From Thermoanaerobacter wiegelii Rt8.B1 (GTDB taxonomy: Bacteria > Bacillota > Thermoanaerobacteria > Thermoanaerobacterales > Thermoanaerobacteraceae): a stretch of DNA of 64,000 nt. Below the pieces are notes generated by a model. The model was not told the DNA's origin. It worked only from the letters and a program-made list of their open reading frames with translations, and ran no database searches. The position numbers were made by a program, and so were the translations under genes. Shown here in pieces: positions 56,635-64,000 of the stretch (position 1 is the first letter of the stretch; every line of letters begins with the position of its first letter). The DNA lies in the NCBI RefSeq assembly GCF_000147695.2, contig NC_015958.1, forward strand, positions 2,711,501 to 2,775,500, read 5' to 3'.

Positions 56635-56898
56635 AGTTTGTTGACAAAGTTAAAAAATATTCAAAGGAGATATTTTGCATCGTCGCTCCGATGTTCCAAA
56701 GCGACAAAACTAAAGCTCGACCTTCGGGCTCCGGCAGGGTACCGGGCACAATCGGCCTCCTTGCCTCAGGTGCCCGCCTTCGCCATCCATGGCTTCGGCC
56801 CTGCCTCCACCCTCGGTCTTGCTAAGTTTTGTTACCGCTTTGTAACAAGTCGCTCCTTATGCAAAATATCTCCTTTACGAAAGTTTGTCTACAGTCTG
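56635..56898. mobile_element. 264-bp GC-rich structured element, copy 1
   Basis: The element is bounded by TTGACAAAGTT and, inverted, TAGACAAACTTTC, followed on each side by a perfect 18-bp inverted match AAAGGAGATATTTTGCAT. The centre is a GC-rich palindromic stretch (GGCAGGGTACCGGGCAC ... GTGCCCGCC). It encodes no plausible protein. A second copy is at 63199-63463. Flanking direct repeats of 25 bp, each a full terminator, suggest a target duplication. The outer stem changes in concert between copies, so it is likely maintained as folded RNA or DNA. Confidence 0.7.
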
Positions 56899-56923
56899 TA
56901 AGGGCTTAAACTCAAGCCCTTTC
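56899..56923 (-). terminator. terminator of cphA, right copy of the 25-bp direct repeat
   Basis: Identical to 56610-56634. On the minus strand it includes the cphA stop codon. Before the insertion one palindrome would have carried both stop codons and terminated both genes. Confidence 0.75.
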
Positions 56924-59542
56924 TAATTTTATTTCAATATTTTTCAAATCTTTGTTTTTGATAAACTCCTCTATCACCTCTATAATTGGCTGATATTTTT
57001 CATAAAAGACTACTATTAAATCTCCTCCTTCAGCATTGTACATAGCCGCCCTTAATGCTTCTGTCTCTTTTAAAATAGTCTTTATTTTTTTCCTATCTAT
57101 ACCCCCTTTTATTGCACCTTGTTCTAATAATTTAGCTACTTCTCCCGGTTTTCTACCTCTTAAATCTAAATCTTCTTTTACATATATAAAGTCAAATCCT
57201 TGACCACAAATTTCTCCTACTTTTAATATGCTAGAATTTATTCTATCTCCTGGAACTCCTATCACACCGATGAGCCTGTTCGCATCAAGTTTTTGTGCTG
57301 CTTCTATTACACTTTTTATTCCAGCTATGTTGTGGCCATAATCTACTAATACACGGAAATTACCTACATTAAACAAGTTAAACCTCCCAGGATTGTGTGT
57401 AGTATCGCAGTAAAATGTCTTTATACCTTTTGCAATAATATTTACAGGCACTTTTACTCCATAAGAAGCAGCGATAGCTGCAAGAGCATTTTCCACGTTG
57501 TACAAAACTTTCCCTGACAAAGCTGCAGGAATCTCCTCTATCTTTACAACAGGAATTATTTGCCCATTCGCTATAACGATGACACCGTCTTTAACGTATA
57601 CTGCTATTCCGCCTTTTTCTATATGTTTTTTTACAGTGAGGTTATTATCGTACCTTGAAAAATATATTATTTTACCTTTTGCCCTTTGGGCCAAATAAGT
57701 GGTCATCGGGTCATCAGCATTTAAAACACTATAACCGTCTTCTTTTACCGCTTCCACCACTAAAGCCTTAACAAAAGCCAAGTCTTCTAAAGTCTCTATC
57801 CCATCAATGCCAAGATGGTCTTCTGAAATATTGGTTATCACCCCTACATCTGCCAAATCGTAACCTAAACCTTCCCTTATAATACCTCCTCTTGCTGTTT
57901 CTAACACTGCAGCATCTATGTTTTTATCAGCAAGACAAGTTCTTGCACTTTTAGGACCAGTATTGTCACCTTTGTAGACACAGGTGTCATCGATATAAAT
58001 GCCGTCAGTACAAGTCATTCCTACAGTATAGCCATAGGTTTTTAAAATATGAGCTGTCATCCTGGTGACTGTAGTTTTCCCGTTTGTACCCGTAATAGAT
58101 ATAATAGGTATGGTAGCTTTGCTTCCTTTAGGGAAAAGCATATCTACAATCGCTTTTGCTACATTTCTAGGTTTACCTTTGCTAGGATAATGGTGCATCC
58201 TTATGCCCGGAGATGCATTTATTTCAATTATTGCTCCATTTTCTTTAGTTAGAGGCTTTTTTATGTCCTCCATTGTAATGTCTATACCAGCTATATCAAG
58301 GCCAATGGCTTTTGCCGCTCTTACAGCAATTTCTATGTTATATGGGTGAATGTCATCTGTTTTGTCTATTGCAATTCCTCCTGTACTTAAGTTTGCGCTT
58401 TCCCTTAAAAACACTTTTTGCCCTTTTTTAGGGATATCTTCTAGATCAAATCCTTGTTTTTTAAGGGTCATTTTAGAAATCGTATCTATTGTGAGTTTGG
58501 TAAGGGGTTTTTCATGGCCTTTTCCTCTTAAAGGATTTTTATTTTCCATTTCTACTAATTCTTCAATAGTATGAATTCCATCTCCTATCACATGGGCAGG
58601 AATTTTTTCAGCTACCGCTACTACTTTTTCACCTACAACTAATACTCTGTAATGTTTTCCCTTTATATGTTTTTCTACAATAACAAGGTCACTGTAAGCT
58701 TTGGCGTTTCTATAAGCTATACTTACTTCTTCTTTATTGGTTATGTTTAAATGAACTCCTTTGCCTTGATTTCCGTTGTAAGGTTTTATAGCGACAGGAT
58801 ATCCAATTTCTTCCGCAATAGCAATCGCTTCTTCTTCATTGTAAGCAACATCTCCTTCCGGCACAGGAAATCCATGGTCTCTTAAAATCTGCTTTGTCAA
58901 GATTTTATCTGATGCTATGTCTACAGCAATACAACTAGTATTTTGTGAAATTGTGCCTTCAATCATTTTTTGATATTTCCCATAACCTAGCCGCAAAATG
59001 CTTCCATTTCCCACCCTTGTAACTGGGATTCCCGCTTTTAAAGCTTCATTTTTTATAGCCATTGTGCTAGGCCCTAGTTCTATCTCAGCAATTATATTGC
59101 GTATTCTTTCTAGTCTTTCTTCTAAATCAAATTCTTCCCCCTGTATAAACTTATTTACCATTTCAACCGCTAATTTCCCCACTCTTATGCCACACTCTTC
59201 TAATCCATATTCATAAATTATATAATACAAATCCCCTTCTATATTTCTCGCTCTTCCAAATTTTACATCATACCCTAGCATATTTTGTAGTTCCAAAATT
59301 ATATGCTCTGTCACATGGGGTAAATAGGTGCCTTCCTCTAATCTCTTTAGAAATCCCCCTTCATATCCGTAAGAACAACTATGTTTTGATAGGCTAGGAA
59401 GCCGTTTTATCAATCTCTCATTAAAGTTGGGTATATCTTTTGTAGGAATATCCAATCTCTCTATATCTACTACCATTTTTATTACAGGTCTATGGCTGTA
59501 TATATTTCTCCCTCGATATACCCTTATATCTTTAATAATCAT
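56912..59542 (-). CDS. cphA: cyanophycin synthetase
   Basis: CphA builds the storage polymer multi-L-arginyl-poly-L-aspartate from ATP, aspartate and arginine. The 876 residues have the usual domains: an N-terminal domain (1-160), an ATP-grasp domain (about 215-470, with GNQGKGVHLN and IIEINASPG) and a Mur ligase domain with GTNGKT at 485-490, GDNTGPKSART and NPGRFNLF. The start overlaps the stop of cyanophycinase by four bases. In clostridia the polymer has been linked to spore formation; here yyaC lies next door. Confidence 0.96.
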   Translation of the reverse strand: MIIKDIRVYRGRNIYSHRPVIKMVVDIERLDIPTKDIPNFNERLIKRLPSLSKHSCSYGYEGGFLKRLEEGTYLPHVTEHIILELQNMLGYDVKFGRARNIEGDLYYIIYEYGLEECGIRVGKLAVEMVNKFIQGEEFDLEERLERIRNIIAEIELGPSTMAIKNEALKAGIPVTRVGNGSILRLGYGKYQKMIEGTISQNTSCIAVDIASDKILTKQILRDHGFPVPEGDVAYNEEEAIAIAEEIGYPVAIKPYNGNQGKGVHLNITNKEEVSIAYRNAKAYSDLVIVEKHIKGKHYRVLVVGEKVVAVAEKIPAHVIGDGIHTIEELVEMENKNPLRGKGHEKPLTKLTIDTISKMTLKKQGFDLEDIPKKGQKVFLRESANLSTGGIAIDKTDDIHPYNIEIAVRAAKAIGLDIAGIDITMEDIKKPLTKENGAIIEINASPGIRMHHYPSKGKPRNVAKAIVDMLFPKGSKATIPIISITGTNGKTTVTRMTAHILKTYGYTVGMTCTDGIYIDDTCVYKGDNTGPKSARTCLADKNIDAAVLETARGGIIREGLGYDLADVGVITNISEDHLGIDGIETLEDLAFVKALVVEAVKEDGYSVLNADDPMTTYLAQRAKGKIIYFSRYDNNLTVKKHIEKGGIAVYVKDGVIVIANGQIIPVVKIEEIPAALSGKVLYNVENALAAIAASYGVKVPVNIIAKGIKTFYCDTTHNPGRFNLFNVGNFRVLVDYGHNIAGIKSVIEAAQKLDANRLIGVIGVPGDRINSSILKVGEICGQGFDFIYVKEDLDLRGRKPGEVAKLLEQGAIKGGIDRKKIKTILKETEALRAAMYNAEGGDLIVVFYEKYQPIIEVIEEFIKNKDLKNIEIKLERA

Positions 59543-60360
59543 ACTTTATCCTCCTTGAGCTTGACTTTGGGTATCCATTTTTCTAAATCATAACCATAAC
59601 CGGATGGCAATATGTGAAGTATAACATTGGTGAGGGCTAAAATTTCATTAGGACTTGATTCAGAAACATTAGAGTGTTTTAGCTTTCTTCCCTCCACTAC
59701 TGTCACAGCATTTGACCCTATTACCCTAAATTCATTTTCTTCTACAACTATGGCAGTATCTTCATCAATCCCTATTCCGAGATTGTTTGGGTTTTGAGCA
59801 ATTGCTGCAAGAAGCCTTCCAATGCGCCCTCTTTGTGCAAAATGTTGGTCAATTATTACATCTTTTAATAAACCTAATCCAGGAGCCATTTTGATAGTGC
59901 ATTTCCTGGGAGAATCTTCATCATTTCCCTCCACAATCATAGTTTGTGACATCACCGAAGCCCCTGCACTTGTACCTACAATCAAAGTTCCTTCTTTGTG
60001 CAATTGTTTTAACAATTTATCTATGCCACTTCCTCCTAAAATACTGGTTATCCTCAATTGGTCACCACCTGTAAAAAAAACGCAACTGCAATCTTCAAGT
60101 ACATCCCTTGCATAGTTTATTTCTTTGTCTTCCCTTGAATTTATGTTTACAACTTTTACATCATTTGCCCCTAATTTTTTAAAAATAGAAATGTACATAT
60201 TGCCCACTTCCACAGGTTTTTCTGTGGCTGTTGTCATTACAACTATTCTACTCTCTCTTCCCCCAGCTAAACCTACAACTTCTCTCAATATTTCACATTT
60301 GTCCTCTTTGTCTTCTGCTCCTCCTATGATAATCAACTTTCCTTTTACTTTCTCCGCCAT
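59539..60360 (-). CDS. cphB: cyanophycinase
   Basis: A 273-residue serine exopeptidase of the S51 family that releases beta-Asp-Arg dipeptides from cyanophycin. The nucleophile Ser 131 lies in VGTSAGASVMS, and FFTGGDQLRI, IIDQHFAQRGRIGRL and GIGIDEDTAIVV complete the family pattern. No signal peptide is seen, so it acts in the cytoplasm on stored polymer. Four-base overlap with cphA makes synthesis and breakdown one operon. Confidence 0.95.
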   Translation of the reverse strand: MAEKVKGKLIIIGGAEDKEDKCEILREVVGLAGGRESRIVVMTTATEKPVEVGNMYISIFKKLGANDVKVVNINSREDKEINYARDVLEDCSCVFFTGGDQLRITSILGGSGIDKLLKQLHKEGTLIVGTSAGASVMSQTMIVEGNDEDSPRKCTIKMAPGLGLLKDVIIDQHFAQRGRIGRLLAAIAQNPNNLGIGIDEDTAIVVEENEFRVIGSNAVTVVEGRKLKHSNVSESSPNEILALTNVILHILPSGYGYDLEKWIPKVKLKEDKV

Positions 60361-60372
60361 TTATCCGCCTCC

Positions 60373-60421
60373 AAAAAATAATAAACTCTCAGGTTTCATA
60401 ATTTATTATTCCTGAGAGTTT
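60373..60421 (-). terminator. terminator of the lipid kinase gene
   Basis: AAACTCTCAGG and CCTGAGAGTTT form an 11-bp stem followed on the minus strand by ATTATTTTTTGG. It separates the kinase from the cyanophycin operon. Confidence 0.75.
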
Positions 60422-60443
60422 AACGCAATATACTCTATTAAAT

Positions 60444-61325
60444 TTACAGAGTGCATAATTTTATTGCATCTTTTTCCACTTTTATTTCCAGGTTTTTGAT
60501 ATATAATATTTCACCATCGACAGTAACAGGTACTTCTCGATCTGCCTCTATTTCTACTTTTTTTGCTCTATAAACTTCTACAATTTTAAGTTTAGTATGG
60601 GTTCCAAAAAGAACTAAGGGCAATAAAACCAATAATTTAATCTTACTTATTTTGTCAACAATCATGACATCTAAATAGCCATCATTAGGATCAGCATCCG
60701 GCAAAAGCTTTAAGCCGCCTCCATAATAGCTTAAAACTCCCGCTGCAAAAATTGTTATTTCTCTATTTAACTCTTTATCATCCATCTTTATCTTTACAGA
60801 ATAGGGCTTGTACTTAAAGAGGACATTTAAAAGGGCAGACAAATAAACCCATATTCCAGATAAAAATTTTTTAAACCGCACAGCCATTGCCGCTGTTTCA
60901 GAAGCGATGCCTGTGCTTGTAATATTTCCAAAAGTTAATATATCGTTTATCACAGCTCCGTCTATAATTTTAATATTACCCATTATAAGCACATCAATAG
61001 CCTCTTCTAACTTTTTAGGTATGTGGAAAAATCTTGCAAAGTCATTTCCTGTCCCTACAGGAATAATTCCCAGTACAGCCTGTGTACCTTTTATTCCATT
61101 TACTACTTCAAGTACAGTACCATCTCCTCCTACTGCCGCCACAACTTTAAATCCACTAAGAGCTGCTTTTCTTGCTAATATTTTCCCTTCCCCCGCATAT
61201 TTTGTTATAAAAATTTTGTAATCGATTAATTTCTTTTTCATAATCCTTCTAATTTCTGGAATCTTCCGATAGGCCCTTCCTCCACCCGCCACTGGGTTCA
61301 CAATAAACGCAATCAAAGTTATCAC
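60444..61325 (-). CDS. diacylglycerol kinase / YegS-type lipid kinase
   Basis: A 293-residue lipid kinase of the DagK family: nucleotide site AVGGDGTVLEVVNGI near residue 65, GTGNDFARFF after it, and YYGGGLKLLPDADPNDGYLDVM near 205. It would phosphorylate diacylglycerol or a related lipid at the membrane inner face. The frame opens at MITLIAFIVNPVAGGG, the family's start. It follows the DUF4446 gene by ten bases. Confidence 0.93.
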   Translation of the reverse strand: MITLIAFIVNPVAGGGRAYRKIPEIRRIMKKKLIDYKIFITKYAGEGKILARKAALSGFKVVAAVGGDGTVLEVVNGIKGTQAVLGIIPVGTGNDFARFFHIPKKLEEAIDVLIMGNIKIIDGAVINDILTFGNITSTGIASETAAMAVRFKKFLSGIWVYLSALLNVLFKYKPYSVKIKMDDKELNREITIFAAGVLSYYGGGLKLLPDADPNDGYLDVMIVDKISKIKLLVLLPLVLFGTHTKLKIVEVYRAKKVEIEADREVPVTVDGEILYIKNLEIKVEKDAIKLCTL

Positions 61326-61335
61326 TCCTTGTTTT

Positions 61336-61854
61336 TTACAAAGCTTTTCTTTTAGCTCTTTCTATAGCTTGTACTTCTTCAGCAGAAAGAGGATATTTAG
61401 ATTGCCCTCTTTCAATAGGTTTTGCAAAAGTAGCCGTCTCATTCCTTCCGTATATTCCAGACAAAACAATACCATCGTCATTGCTATCTAATAGGGCAAT
61501 AGAAAAGCTTAAATCAGAGCCTACATCAGGAAAAGCATTATACCGTACCATTCCCACTTTTTTAATTGCTGTTTTTCCTTCTTTGTCTAAAGAATTTAAA
61601 TCAATTTTTAACTTGTCTAATTTGTTTTTTATCTCTTCATTCTCTGTAAGGATTCTAGAAAAAATATCAAAGACATCTCCTTTTTCCAATGTTTTAATTA
61701 CCTTATTATAAGTCCTGTTTATTCTTAAAAATTTCCCATTAATTATAAGTATGAAAATTAATTCTATAATTGATAAAACTGATAAAAACAAGATAATCAG
61801 CGTAGCATTTTGAGAAATAATGTCTAAAAAATTTTGCATAAGTTTCTCCTCCAA
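61336..61854 (-). CDS. DUF4446 family membrane protein
   Basis: 172 residues: one membrane segment (about 15-35), a coiled-coil region, and the conserved soluble domain KVGMVRYNAFPDVGSDLSFS with IVLSGIYGRNETATFAKPI. This is the DUF4446 family, of unknown function, found in this position (near parB) in many clostridia. It lies between the cysteine desulfurase and the lipid kinase genes with gaps of four and ten bases. Confidence 0.9.
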   Translation of the reverse strand: MEEKLMQNFLDIISQNATLIILFLSVLSIIELIFILIINGKFLRINRTYNKVIKTLEKGDVFDIFSRILTENEEIKNKLDKLKIDLNSLDKEGKTAIKKVGMVRYNAFPDVGSDLSFSIALLDSNDDGIVLSGIYGRNETATFAKPIERGQSKYPLSAEEVQAIERAKRKAL

Positions 61855-61858
61855 TTCG

Positions 61859-63004
61859 TCAGAATGTTTTTCGCGAAATTATTTCAATAGCTTTTATAGC
61901 TTTTTCTACTTCTTCTTCAGTGTTAAAATAGCCAATTCCAAATCTCAAAGTGCCAGTCTTTAGTGTGCCAATTGTTGAATGGGCTAATGGAGCACAGTGT
62001 AATCCCGCTCGAGTAGCTATATCAAAGTCTCTATCCAAAATATAACTTATTTCTCCTACATCTCTATCTTTTAATGTTATTGAAACTACTCCAACTCTTT
62101 CTTCTATTTCTTGTGGACCATATACTTTAACTTCTTTTATTTGCTCCAATCCTTCTATCAACATTTTAGTAAGCTTTCTTTCATGTTGATATATAGCATC
62201 TACACCTATGTTTTTTACAAATTTCACTCCTTCCTTTAGTCCTGCAATCCCTGGAGTATTAGGAGTACCACTTTCTAATTTGTCTGGCATCAAATCAGGT
62301 TGATACATTGACTCTGACTTACTTCCCGTTCCCCCTTCTTCAAGAGGCAATACATCTATACCTTCTCTTACATATAATCCTCCTGTACCTTGAGGGCCGT
62401 ACAATCCTTTGTGGCCAGGAAAAGCTAAAAGGTCGATGTTTTGTCTTTCTACATCTATAGGCAATACTCCCGCCGTCTGAGCTGCATCCACCAAGAAAAT
62501 TAAATTCATTTCCCGGGCAATATTTCCTATTTCCTCAATAGGAATTATCGTACCTGTCACATTGGAAGCATGGGTTATTGCAATCATTTTTGTTTTTTTT
62601 GTAATTGCTTTCTTTATATCCTCAGGGTCAATCTTTCCTTCCTCATTTGCTTTCACAATTGTAACTTCTATTCCTTTTTCTTTCAATGCCATAAGGGGCC
62701 TTATCATAGAATTATGCTCCATACTAGAAGTTATTACATGATCTCCTTCTTTCAAAAGGCCCTTTAAAGCAATATTCAAAGCTTCTGTTGTATTAGATGT
62801 AAATACCACTCTCATAAGGTCTTTAATATTGAAAATGCTGCATATCTCTTGCCTGGCTTCAAAAATAACCCTTCCTGATTCAAGTGCCATTTTGTGTCCG
62901 CCTCTTCCAGGGTTTCCGCAGTTTCTTAAAACTTTCTCTACTTCCCTATACACTTCCTCCGGTTTAGGCCAAGAAGTAGCAGCATTATCAAAATAAATCA
63001 TCAT
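61859..63004 (-). CDS. cysteine desulfurase (class V aminotransferase family)
   Basis: A PLP enzyme of 381 residues. It begins MIYFDNAATSWPKPEEV, Lys 199 in FPGHKGLYGPQG forms the Schiff base, and Cys 337 in RAGLHCAPLAH is the likely sulfur acceptor. TSNTTEALN binds the cofactor. The sequence is of the SufS-like clostridial subgroup. It would provide sulfur for Fe-S clusters or thiocofactors; no scaffold gene is next to it. It is first in the operon with DUF4446 and the lipid kinase. Confidence 0.93.
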   Translation of the reverse strand: MMIYFDNAATSWPKPEEVYREVEKVLRNCGNPGRGGHKMALESGRVIFEARQEICSIFNIKDLMRVVFTSNTTEALNIALKGLLKEGDHVITSSMEHNSMIRPLMALKEKGIEVTIVKANEEGKIDPEDIKKAITKKTKMIAITHASNVTGTIIPIEEIGNIAREMNLIFLVDAAQTAGVLPIDVERQNIDLLAFPGHKGLYGPQGTGGLYVREGIDVLPLEEGGTGSKSESMYQPDLMPDKLESGTPNTPGIAGLKEGVKFVKNIGVDAIYQHERKLTKMLIEGLEQIKEVKVYGPQEIEERVGVVSITLKDRDVGEISYILDRDFDIATRAGLHCAPLAHSTIGTLKTGTLRFGIGYFNTEEEVEKAIKAIEIISRKTF

Positions 63005-63173
63005 CCTATCTCCTTTAAATTAAATCTCCTCCTATTAATATATGTAAATCTACTTTTTAGGGTTCTTAAGTATATTTTATATTTATTTTTTCTCGTTAGC
63101 AATAAAAAACTAATTAAATCCCTTGTTTTACTTTAAAAACGATAAAATTGTTGTAGAATTTGATAAAATTAAA

Positions 63174-63197
63174 AGCCTCCATAAAAATAGGAGACTT
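63174..63197 (-). terminator. terminator hairpin on the distal side of element copy 2
   Basis: On the minus strand AGTCTCC-TATTTTTAT-GGAGGCT is followed by TTTTAATTTT. A near-copy (one substitution, one base longer) lies at 63464-63488 next to parB. The parB terminator thus seems to have been duplicated around the element. Confidence 0.7.
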
Positions 63198-63198
63198 C

Positions 63199-63463
63199 AG
63201 CTTGTTGACAAAGTCAAAAAAATTTTTAAAGCGGATATTTTGCATCGTCACTCCGGAGTTCCAAAGCGACAAAACTAAACTCGACCTTCGGGCTCCGGCA
63301 GGGTTCCGGGCACATTCGGCGTCCTTGCCTCAGGTGCCCGCCTCCGCCGTCCTTGGCTACGGCCCTGCCTTCACCCTCGGTCTCGCTAAGTTTTGTTAGC
63401 GCTTTGTCACAAGTCGCTCCTTATGCAAAATATCCGCTTTCCGAAAGTTTGTCTACAGTCCGA
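63199..63463. mobile_element. 264-bp GC-rich structured element, copy 2
   Basis: About 85 per cent identical to copy 1 by eye, with the same ends (TTGTTGACAAAG ... GTTTGTCTACAGTC). The inner arm reads AAAGCGGATATTTTGCAT on one side and its complement on the other. Where copy 1 has GGAG/CTCC this copy has GCGG/CCGC, so pairing is kept although the bases differ. It lies between parB and the cysteine desulfurase gene, flanked by duplicated terminator hairpins. Confidence 0.7.
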
Positions 63464-63510
63464 AGTCTCCATAAAAAATAGGAGACTTTTATATTTGGCC
63501 TATAATACTT

Positions 63511-64000
63511 TTAGCCCTTTCCATAAATGATTTCAATAATTCTTGTCAAATCTTCCTCACTGTAATATTCTATTTGTATAATTCCTCTATCTTTACTTCT
63601 TTGAGATATTTTTACTTTTGTTCCTAAAAAACTGCATAAATTATCTTCTATTTCCTTAACATGCACATCTATCTTGTCCAACTTTAGTTTTTTCGTGATT
63701 TTTTCATTTTTACGCAATAGATTCTTTACTAAATTTTCTGTTTCTCTTACATTTAAATTTTCTTCAACAACTTTTTTTGCTGCTTCATACTGTAAACTTT
63801 TATTTGGTAAAGAAAGTATAACCTTTGCATGGCCTATTGTTATATCACCTTTCACTAACATTTCTTGCACTCTATCGTCGAGATTGAGAAGTCTTATGCT
63901 ATTTGCAATTACCGAACGGCTCTTGCCAATTTTTTTAGATATCTCTTCTTGTGTAAGATGAAATTGTTCTATCAATGCTTTATATGCTTTAGCTTCCTCG
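63511..64000 (-). CDS. parB: ParB/Noc family chromosome partitioning protein (C-terminal part)
   Basis: ParB proteins bind parS sites near the origin, spread as CTP-dependent clamps and act with Soj/ParA in segregation. The visible 163 residues begin inside the protein (EEAKAYKALIEQFHLTQEEI) and continue to the end. The helix-turn-helix EEISKKIGKSRSVIANSIRLLNL and the C-terminal dimerisation region (HVKEIEDNLCSFLGTKVKIS, GIIQIEYYSEEDLTRIIEII) are seen. The N-terminal CTP-binding domain lies beyond the window edge. Downstream is an interrupted terminator. Confidence 0.92.
   Translation of the reverse strand, partial: EEAKAYKALIEQFHLTQEEISKKIGKSRSVIANSIRLLNLDDRVQEMLVKGDITIGHAKVILSLPNKSLQYEAAKKVVEENLNVRETENLVKNLLRKNEKITKKLKLDKIDVHVKEIEDNLCSFLGTKVKISQRSKDRGIIQIEYYSEEDLTRIIEIIYGKG

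Noticed and set aside
56638-56901. Open frame of 87 codons (LDLRAPAGYRAQ... type) within the 264-bp element, and a similar one in copy 2 at 63160-63399
   Set aside because: The frame exists because the element is GC-rich; it has no ribosome-binding site, the changes between copies keep base pairing better than protein sequence, and it resembles no protein family.

Overview
The window is low-GC DNA whose gene content points to a thermophilic, anaerobic, spore-forming clostridial Bacillota, most likely Thermoanaerobacter/Caldanaerobacter. This is inferred from gene content and order: rpsF-ssb-rpsR, gdpP-rplI-dnaB, purA, parB, the sporulation protein YyaC, CoA-disulfide reductase and many IS types. 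parB on the minus strand at the right edge suggests the replication origin lies just to the right.

Layout. 0-7.4 kb: replication initiation pair dnaD-dnaC, an M1 peptidase, a DUF1015 gene, a stand-alone TnpB element and a ComEC-like metallo-beta-lactamase lipoprotein. 7.4-14.6 kb: an accessory strip with a VOC protein, IS debris, a Fur-box promoter, an IS110-family element with a structured upstream region (candidate bridge RNA), a frameshifted FTR1 iron permease, a broken methyltransferase, a PspA pair and a YHS metal protein. 14.6-29 kb: tRNA-Thr, purA, an FAD dehydrogenase, a chemotaxis receptor, a XapX protein, a truncated YitT, CoA-disulfide reductase, CapA, a group II intron placed just after the phosphoglucomutase terminator, pepF and a methyltransferase.

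29.5-47.9 kb is the most unusual region. An ABC-2 exporter trio is followed by an array of whole and broken ABC exporters, an MFS pump, an XRE-TPR (RRNPP-type) regulator and IS elements. It ends in what looks like a RiPP locus: a 26-codon two-cysteine peptide gene, a hairpin, a radical SAM/SPASM maturase (frameshifted) and an adjoining ABC exporter. A second small gene encodes a 57-residue peptide with a signal/anchor segment, close to the decayed 5' end of a second XRE-TPR regulator. The array could make, export and sense peptides, but several parts are broken.

47.9-64 kb is conserved core: a Crp-family regulator, dnaB, rplI, gdpP (split by a homopolymer frameshift), yybS, a MazG-like gene, rpsR-ssb-rpsF, DUF951, an MscS channel, yyaC, cyanophycin synthetase and cyanophycinase, a lipid kinase, DUF4446, a cysteine desulfurase and parB. 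Two copies of a roughly 264-bp GC-rich structured element sit in this core. Each is flanked by a direct duplication of a transcription terminator hairpin, and the outer stem shows compensatory changes between copies. Several genes across the window carry single-base frameshifts, often in A/T homopolymers, so either real decay or homopolymer sequencing error has to be considered.
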